In this document: positions 59,264-64,000 of the stretch, one piece after another
Layout: every line of letters starts with the position of its first letter
Position numbering within the stretch: the stretch's first letter is position 1
NCBI GenBank assembly: GCA_020635905.1
Contig: JACJYV010000002.1
Location: 868,001-932,000, forward strand
Source of the DNA: Bacteroidia bacterium
GTDB lineage: Bacteria; Bacteroidota; Bacteroidia; J057; JADKCL01
Direction of reading: 5' to 3'
Length of the DNA: 64,000 nucleotides
Translations under genes and position numbers: made by a program
Notes under the pieces: model-generated
Database searches by the model: none
Seen by the model: the letters and a program-made list of their open reading frames with translations, nothing else
Told to the model about the DNA's origin: nothing

Positions 59264-61525
59264 TTACCTTGAATCATTTTGGGCAGGATTAAATCCCGGG
59301 GCCACCAACTGGATACTTTTTTCCTCGATTTTGCGGGGAAAATGATTGTTTGAGCGGTCTGTATCGGGCAATTCACGGTGCGGATCCAACAAAACGGCCA
59401 CCAATTCTTTTTCACTGACCACCTCTTTTCTCACGACGGGATGGTTCAATCTCCAAATTGAGGCGGGAATCCTGAATTCCTCCCAGCTTCCGTCAGCGTA
59501 TTTCACTGAAAACAAGATCGGCATGGGGCAACCACCCTTATTTTCAAATGAGATTTGGTAAAAGTTGAGTTTTTTCTGAATCGCTTCCCGGCTGGCTTCA
59601 GGCAAGGTTGTAACCCATTGATCATATCTGGCCTTCATTTCGGGCGTGAGTTCTTGTTCTTCTTTGATGGAATAATTGTCCTTCAGGTTGGGAAATTTGT
59701 CCGCGTAATAAGTTTTGACTTGCTTGTGGTTGGTGGAAATGGTCAGATTGGAATAATATTCAGCCTCTTCTTTGTCCTTTTTGTCGAGATAAGCACCAGG
59801 GTCATTTCCATCCAATTTATACCTGACTACGCCTTCCACGGAAATATCCACCTCGTCTGTTCCATAAAACCAGGCTCTCCAAAACCAGTCCAGATCTACG
59901 CCCGAGACGTCCTCCATGGTGCGGAAAAAATCTGCAGGTTCGGGCCTTTTGAACATCCAGCGCTGGGCATAAGCTCTGAAAGCCTGGTCAAAGAGTTTCC
60001 TTCCTATGATGGTTTCGCGCAGCATATTGAGACCCACCGCGGTCTTATGATAGGAGGTTCCCCCGTTATCCCTGATCGACTCCACATTGGTCATGATGGG
60101 GTTTTTGCGATTTCCCTGCAGATAATCCGTGAGATTGTCGGGCACGCCCCGGCGGGCGGGATAGTCAGGTTCGAATTCCTGTTCGGTCAAAAATTGCAGG
60201 AAAGAATTCAATCCCTCGTCCATCCAGGCCCAGCGCCTTTCGTCGCTGTTGACGATCATGGGAAAAAAATTGTGACCCACTTCGTGCATGACCACGGAAA
60301 TCATGGCATATTTTTCCTGACGGGAATAAATGTCTGGCTTGGAAGGTCGTCCCCCACAAAAAGCCATCATGGGATATTCCATGCCCCACACCGCGCCATG
60401 CACTACGGTTGCCTGGGGGTAAGGGTAGGGAAAAGTGTATTTTGAGTAGGTGTTGAGGGTGTGAATGGCAGCGTGTGTGGCAAATTTCGTCCAAAGTAAA
60501 CCACCCAGGGCCGGGTAAAAGGATTGTACCCGCAAGGGTTTCCCCTCAATGTTTACCTGTGCGGCATCCCAGATAAAGGTTTTGCTGCTGGCAAATGCAA
60601 AATCCCGCACATTTCGTGCCTTGTAAACCCAGGTTTTGGACTGATCTGTTTCTGATTTTTCGTTTTCAAACGCTTCCTGATTGGTCACGATGGATTTTAC
60701 TTCTCCGGGCGTTTCTGCGAGAGAAGCCAGGCGCTGCCGCATTTCCGCACTCAGGACCTGGTTGGGATTTTGCAATTCTCCCGTGGCCGGCACCAGGTGA
60801 TTGGCTGGCGCGGTAATGCTTACTTCAAAATTGCCAAATTCCAGGGAGAACTCTCCAGGACCCAGAAAGGGCATATTTTGCCAGCCTTTCACATTGTCAA
60901 AAGTGCACATGCGGGGGTAAAATTGGGCGATTTCGAACAGGAGTTTGCCATCAAGATCTTCGTAGCCGCTTCTTCCTTCCAGAGTCGCATCGTTGATGGG
61001 GTAGCTCCAGGCAATTTGCAATTCCATTTTTTTGCCTGGAAGCAGGGGCTCGGGCAGGTCTATGCGAAAATTGGTGCCCGACAGGGTGAAGGGCAGGGCT
61101 TTCCCTTTGCCATCCCGCACATATTCCAGTTTCATTCCACCCTGAAAATTATTTTGGCGCTGGGCCAGTTGCTGGGTTCCCATCCTTTCTGGATAGCCAT
61201 AATTGGGTTCCCCGAGGTTCGCTTCTGAATCAGGGCGGCGGCAGTTTTGATCGGCCTGCACCCAAAGGTATGAAAGGGAAAAAGGAGAATTATTCTGGTA
61301 GGAAATGGTCTCTGTGCCCGAAATGGAGCGTTCTTTTTCATGCAGGGTAACCGCAATTTTATAATCTGCCTGCTGCTGCCAGTAGTCCGGACCCGGGGCG
61401 CCCGTAGCCGTACGGCTCAGGTCGGGTGTGGGCCATTCGGCATCCATGGGGAGGAATTTGTTGTCCTGGCCGAAGGCCAGGGTGGCTGCGCAAAGCAGGA
61501 ATAAAAGGCTTAGCTGGAATTTCAT
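59264..61525 (-). CDS. M1-family metallopeptidase (aminopeptidase N-like), exported
   Basis: A 753-aa zinc peptidase with a signal peptide (MKFQLSLLFLLCAATLAFGQ). An N-terminal beta-saddle contains GTETISYQNNSPFSLSYLWV near 60. The catalytic domain has the exopeptidase-like loop VVHGAVWGMEYPMMAFCGG near 370, corresponding to GAMEN but altered, then the zinc motif MHEVGHNFFPMIVNSDERR near 402 and the third ligand Glu in WAWMDEGLNSF, 18 residues on. A C-terminal beta region follows; no T9SS tail. The non-standard GMEYP in place of GAMEN is typical of the Bacteroidota group of M1-like peptidases. A promoter element is close upstream. Confidence 0.9.
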   Translation of the reverse strand: MKFQLSLLFLLCAATLAFGQDNKFLPMDAEWPTPDLSRTATGAPGPDYWQQQADYKIAVTLHEKERSISGTETISYQNNSPFSLSYLWVQADQNCRRPDSEANLGEPNYGYPERMGTQQLAQRQNNFQGGMKLEYVRDGKGKALPFTLSGTNFRIDLPEPLLPGKKMELQIAWSYPINDATLEGRSGYEDLDGKLLFEIAQFYPRMCTFDNVKGWQNMPFLGPGEFSLEFGNFEVSITAPANHLVPATGELQNPNQVLSAEMRQRLASLAETPGEVKSIVTNQEAFENEKSETDQSKTWVYKARNVRDFAFASSKTFIWDAAQVNIEGKPLRVQSFYPALGGLLWTKFATHAAIHTLNTYSKYTFPYPYPQATVVHGAVWGMEYPMMAFCGGRPSKPDIYSRQEKYAMISVVMHEVGHNFFPMIVNSDERRWAWMDEGLNSFLQFLTEQEFEPDYPARRGVPDNLTDYLQGNRKNPIMTNVESIRDNGGTSYHKTAVGLNMLRETIIGRKLFDQAFRAYAQRWMFKRPEPADFFRTMEDVSGVDLDWFWRAWFYGTDEVDISVEGVVRYKLDGNDPGAYLDKKDKEEAEYYSNLTISTNHKQVKTYYADKFPNLKDNYSIKEEQELTPEMKARYDQWVTTLPEASREAIQKKLNFYQISFENKGGCPMPILFSVKYADGSWEEFRIPASIWRLNHPVVRKEVVSEKELVAVLLDPHRELPDTDRSNNHFPRKIEEKSIQLVAPGFNPAQNDSR

Positions 61526-61542
61526 GGTACTGATTTCAAGCC

Positions 61543-61550
61543 CAAAATTA
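61543..61550 (-). promoter_or_regulatory. Bacteroidota -7 element (TAATTTTG) for the M1 peptidase
   Basis: Exact TAnnTTTG match on the minus strand, 17 nt before the ATG, again implying a very short leader. Confidence 0.4.
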
Positions 61551-61692
61551 AGAACTGGCTGGCAAATTGAATTGGCTCAAATGGGTTGCGAAGGAAAAAC
61601 AGGCTGGTAAAAGGTCTGATTTTGGTAAAATTTACCATGGCGAGCCATAATTGTTGCAATAAATACAAATATATTAAAGGAATGGGAAGGCG

Positions 61693-61711
61693 TTTTGCAA
61701 TATTTGCAAAA
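61693..61711. promoter_or_regulatory. Near-perfect palindrome TTTTGCA-N5-TGCAAAA before the HTH regulator
   Basis: Seven-bp perfect arms 35 nt before the regulator ATG. A related half-site (TTGTTGCAA) occurs near 61650. It could be the regulator's own operator. Confidence 0.4.
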
Positions 61712-61745
61712 ATTTCCTTAGTTTTAAGCTGAAACTGGAAATCTC

Positions 61746-62741
61746 ATGCAGGAGAAATTTTTCGAAAGACTGAAAGCGGTCATTCCGCCGTCCTATTCTT
61801 TGGCGCAGGAAGTGGCTGATCGTTTGGGGATCAGCTCAGACAGTGCCTACCGCAGGTTGCGGGGTGAGACCGAGCTGACCTTCAATGAAGCGGCCAGACT
61901 GGCCAGCGAATTTGGTATTTCCCTCGATTCCATGCTGGAAAATGGTTCTGATTCGGTCACGTTTCAGATGAATGGCATGCGTGAGAACAACATGGATTTC
62001 ACTTCCTATTTCGAAGAAATGCGCAAGGATCTGATGACGGTGGCCGGAATTCCCAATGCCAGCCTGATCTACCTGGCCCGCGAAATTCCCGTTTTTCACT
62101 TTTTTCAGGTGCCCGAACTGGCCGCCTTTCGTTTTTATTTCTGGAAAAAAACCTCTGACACCAGCAACCAACTGGAGTCAGAAACTTTCAACCTCAGGAA
62201 TATCAATCCCGACCAGCTTGAGGTAGCGCGCGACATTTACAAGTATTACCTGCGCATTCCGTCCACGGAGATTTTGTGTGGCGCTTCCCTCAGCAGTTGG
62301 ATGAAGCAGATCGAATACAGCCTCGAATCAGGTCATTTCGAAAATCCCGACGATGCACTGGTCCTGTTTGAAAAGCTGGAAGACATGGTCAATCACTTCA
62401 AACAACAGGCGACTTTTGGGGAAAAATATGTGATCGGGGGCAAACCTCTGGGGAAAAAGGGAAACTTCCAGCTTTTCTCCAATGATGTGGTCAATTCAGA
62501 AAATCTGGTGCTGGTTTCATTTGGGGGATCTCAAATCGCCATTCAGCACAGTTTGTATAATTTTCTACGGACCAATGATGTTGCTTTCTGCAATTATGCC
62601 CGCCAGACCTTGGACCAGGTCATGCGTAAATCCGTCCTGATCTCAGAAATCTCTGAAAGGGAGCGCAATAAGTATTTCAACCGTCTGCGTTCGGACGTGC
62701 GCAAATTCAAAGAAGGAATTCTTTCTTCGGGTTTGCTTTAA
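61746..62741 (+). CDS. Helix-turn-helix regulator with long C-terminal sensor-like region
   Basis: A 331-aa cytoplasmic protein. An N-terminal XRE/BetR-like helix-turn-helix (SLAQEVADRLGISSDSAYRR, then NEAARLASEFGISLDSML; residues 18-66) is followed by ~260 residues of mostly helical sequence with many aromatics (YLAREIPVFHFFQVPELAAF, LSSWMKQIEYSLESGHFENP) and no known ligand motif. This architecture occurs repeatedly in Saprospirales-type genomes; the effector is unknown. A TTTTGCA-N5-TGCAAAA palindrome just upstream suggests autoregulation. It is divergent from the M1 peptidase gene, which it may also control. Confidence 0.75.
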   Translation: MQEKFFERLKAVIPPSYSLAQEVADRLGISSDSAYRRLRGETELTFNEAARLASEFGISLDSMLENGSDSVTFQMNGMRENNMDFTSYFEEMRKDLMTVAGIPNASLIYLAREIPVFHFFQVPELAAFRFYFWKKTSDTSNQLESETFNLRNINPDQLEVARDIYKYYLRIPSTEILCGASLSSWMKQIEYSLESGHFENPDDALVLFEKLEDMVNHFKQQATFGEKYVIGGKPLGKKGNFQLFSNDVVNSENLVLVSFGGSQIAIQHSLYNFLRTNDVAFCNYARQTLDQVMRKSVLISEISERERNKYFNRLRSDVRKFKEGILSSGLL

Positions 62742-62747
62742 GGGGGA

Positions 62748-63245
62748 TTAACTCAATTTGCGGCGCTTGCGCCGCATCAATTGGGGAAAAAGGCCGATAG
62801 AAAAAAGGCCCAGGCCCACCCCGGCAAAGACAATTCCTATCATTACCAACTGCTCATTCCACAGGGCTCCCCCTATATCCAGCGGGTTGGAAGGATCGAA
62901 ATCGGGCAAAACCTCTTCCACTTTGCCTTTCCAGAAAGAAGCCAGTTTGATAAAGCACATGATTTCGCCCGCCAGCATGCCAAATACCCCGCCCAGCAAA
63001 AGCGCCTTTTCGTATTCCACTTTCTGACGCACCACCCGCAGGGCGTAAAGTCCGCCCGTGAGGAGCCAGGCGGCGGCAAAAAACATGAACAAAAATCGTT
63101 TTGCAGGCAAAAAAGCCAGAAGACTGCCGCCCGTTTTCTCATACATGTATCCGTCGAAGGTCCAGAAAATGGCGGTGAAGCCCAGGCCAATCACGGGCAG
63201 GAAATCGATCCAGGGAGATTTTTGATTTAATGTTTTGTCTTCCAT
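62748..63245 (-). CDS. Four-span inner-membrane protein of unknown function
   Basis: A 165-aa membrane protein with four hydrophobic segments: IDFLPVIGLGFTAIFWTFDG, RFLFMFFAAAWLLTGGLYAL, ALLLGGVFGMLAGEIMCFI and QLVMIGIVFAGVGLGLFSIG. It ends in a basic tail (RRKRRKLS). No family was recognised. Its ATG lies inside the end of the upstream gene (19-nt overlap with the TAA), so the two are translated together. Its 3' end is 6 nt from the convergent HTH regulator gene. Confidence 0.7.
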   Translation of the reverse strand: MEDKTLNQKSPWIDFLPVIGLGFTAIFWTFDGYMYEKTGGSLLAFLPAKRFLFMFFAAAWLLTGGLYALRVVRQKVEYEKALLLGGVFGMLAGEIMCFIKLASFWKGKVEEVLPDFDPSNPLDIGGALWNEQLVMIGIVFAGVGLGLFSIGLFPQLMRRKRRKLS

Positions 63246-64000
63246 TGGTACAATGATACCCTTCCCGCCTCAGAAACAAAAATTTTCTCATATTCTTCGG
63301 CCAGTTGGTTTTGCAGTCGCTGAAAATCGGGATTTTCGGCGTAGGTGTCGTCCATGCACCAGGTCAGGATGAAATCGACTCTCCCGCCGGTGGCGGCATA
63401 TTGTTTCAGATCCACTGCAGGTGGAAGGGCTTCCTGCCCTGGACCCGTGCTAAGGTGTAGATAGGGATTCACTTTTTCATTCCAGATCACCGGAAAAAAT
63501 CCTGTGTTGCCCTCGTAATTGTCGAACATGACCAGGCTTTTGTCAGCGCCGAGATAGTCGGCAGCATGCACAAAGAGCCAAAGGCCCTTCATAAGCGGGC
63601 TGCCGTCCGGCTTTTTACCTGCGTGGGCAAAGGAAAGAGGCAAAACAGTTGACCTTGCGGGAATGTGGACTTTAGCACTGCGAATTTCCTGCACGGCCTT
63701 GCCCAGGGCCCGGTAAGTGCCTAGGCGCAATCCGAAAAACAGGCATAAAAAGATGAAAAATGCACCTGGAATAGTTCTTTGCATGCTGTCGTTGAGGGGC
63801 ATGGAGGTCAGCCAGAGGATGAGGCAGAAAAAGGGGAAAAGCTGGAGGCGCATTTGAATGATGCCCCCGCCCGCCAGGTTGTCGGGCGAGATGAAATAGA
63901 GCACAAGCATGAGCATGGAGGCGAATCCAAGGCCGCGGCCCGCGGCCTTGCGGTCCTGAAACAGGCTCAAAAACATGCCAAGCAAAATCAGCAGCCCAAA
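63227..64000 (-). CDS. Multi-span membrane protein, C-terminal part (runs off window)
   Basis: The frame stays open to the window edge, so the N-terminus is missing. Visible are about three to four membrane spans (FASMLMLVLYFISPD, LQLFPFFCLILWLTS, TIPGAFFIFLCLFFGLRLG). A ~150-residue soluble C-terminal domain follows (HIPARSTVLPLSFAH, SLVMFDNYEGNTGFFPVIW, then WKTKH). The pattern of many spans then a soluble tail recalls membrane glycosyltransferases, but no motif supports that. It overlaps the downstream membrane-protein gene. Confidence 0.65.
   Translation of the reverse strand, partial: FGLLILLGMFLSLFQDRKAAGRGLGFASMLMLVLYFISPDNLAGGGIIQMRLQLFPFFCLILWLTSMPLNDSMQRTIPGAFFIFLCLFFGLRLGTYRALGKAVQEIRSAKVHIPARSTVLPLSFAHAGKKPDGSPLMKGLWLFVHAADYLGADKSLVMFDNYEGNTGFFPVIWNEKVNPYLHLSTGPGQEALPPAVDLKQYAATGGRVDFILTWCMDDTYAENPDFQRLQNQLAEEYEKIFVSEAGRVSLYQWKTKH

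Overview
The window looks like a chromosomal segment of a Bacteroidota bacterium, probably near the Saprospirales/Haliscomenobacter/Lewinella part of the phylum. The placement rests on a TonB-dependent receptor with a carboxypeptidase-regulatory N-terminus, two proteins with type A type IX secretion (T9SS) C-terminal signals, a PorE-like T9SS component, PKD repeat proteins, glutamine synthetase type III, GH92, a FISUMP domain, and many start-proximal copies of the Bacteroidota -7 promoter element TAnnTTTG. The lineage is an inference. Gene density is high, few starts have a Shine-Dalgarno sequence, and several starts appear to be TTG.

Layout. 1-7.2 kb (minus strand): the 5' part of a TonB-dependent receptor, then the translation/nucleotide group tsf-pyrH-frr with a PiT phosphate transporter, then a TonB protein. 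7.4-14 kb: an outer-membrane-type protein, an NhaC-family antiporter whose 3' end is supplied by a palindromic repeat, and a coupled CotH/beta-helix pair. 14.2-21.7 kb: a five-PKD T9SS cargo protein, a universal stress protein, a GH92 mannosidase, and an operon of a T9SS cargo protein with a glycine-rich protein. 21.8-24.6 kb: small genes embedded in nested repeats, a DinB-like protein and an RluA-type pseudouridine synthase. 24.7-30.8 kb: a membrane-anchored TIR protein with WG and FISUMP regions, a histidine kinase/response regulator pair and an M43 metalloprotease lipoprotein.

31.1-39.7 kb is the most unusual block. It holds two PF04185-type phosphoesterases, a sorbitol-dehydrogenase-type small subunit, a GMC oxidoreductase and a VioB-type ferritin-like protein, none with an obvious signal peptide. 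An ISAzo13-family insertion sequence has landed in the last codons of the GMC gene. The pre-insertion sequence can be rebuilt from the 3-bp target duplication: the GMC protein lost 12 residues, and an ATGA stop/start overlap with the ferritin-like gene was broken.

39.7-49.4 kb: a Cys-rich lipoprotein, a four-helix-bundle protein next to tRNA-Ser(GGA), a lamin-tail protein with tyrS, a TPR protein, purM, a PorE-like OmpA protein and an MlaE permease. 49.4-50.2 kb is a noncoding stretch with heptamer tandem repeats. 50.3-57.4 kb: MORN, polysaccharide-deacetylase-like and GNAT genes, upp, a membrane protein, a YjjG-type nucleotidase and glnN. 57.7-64 kb: a MITE-like repeat (second copy near 6.2 kb), a VanX-like dipeptidase, lipoproteins, an M1 peptidase, a HTH regulator and membrane proteins running off the end.
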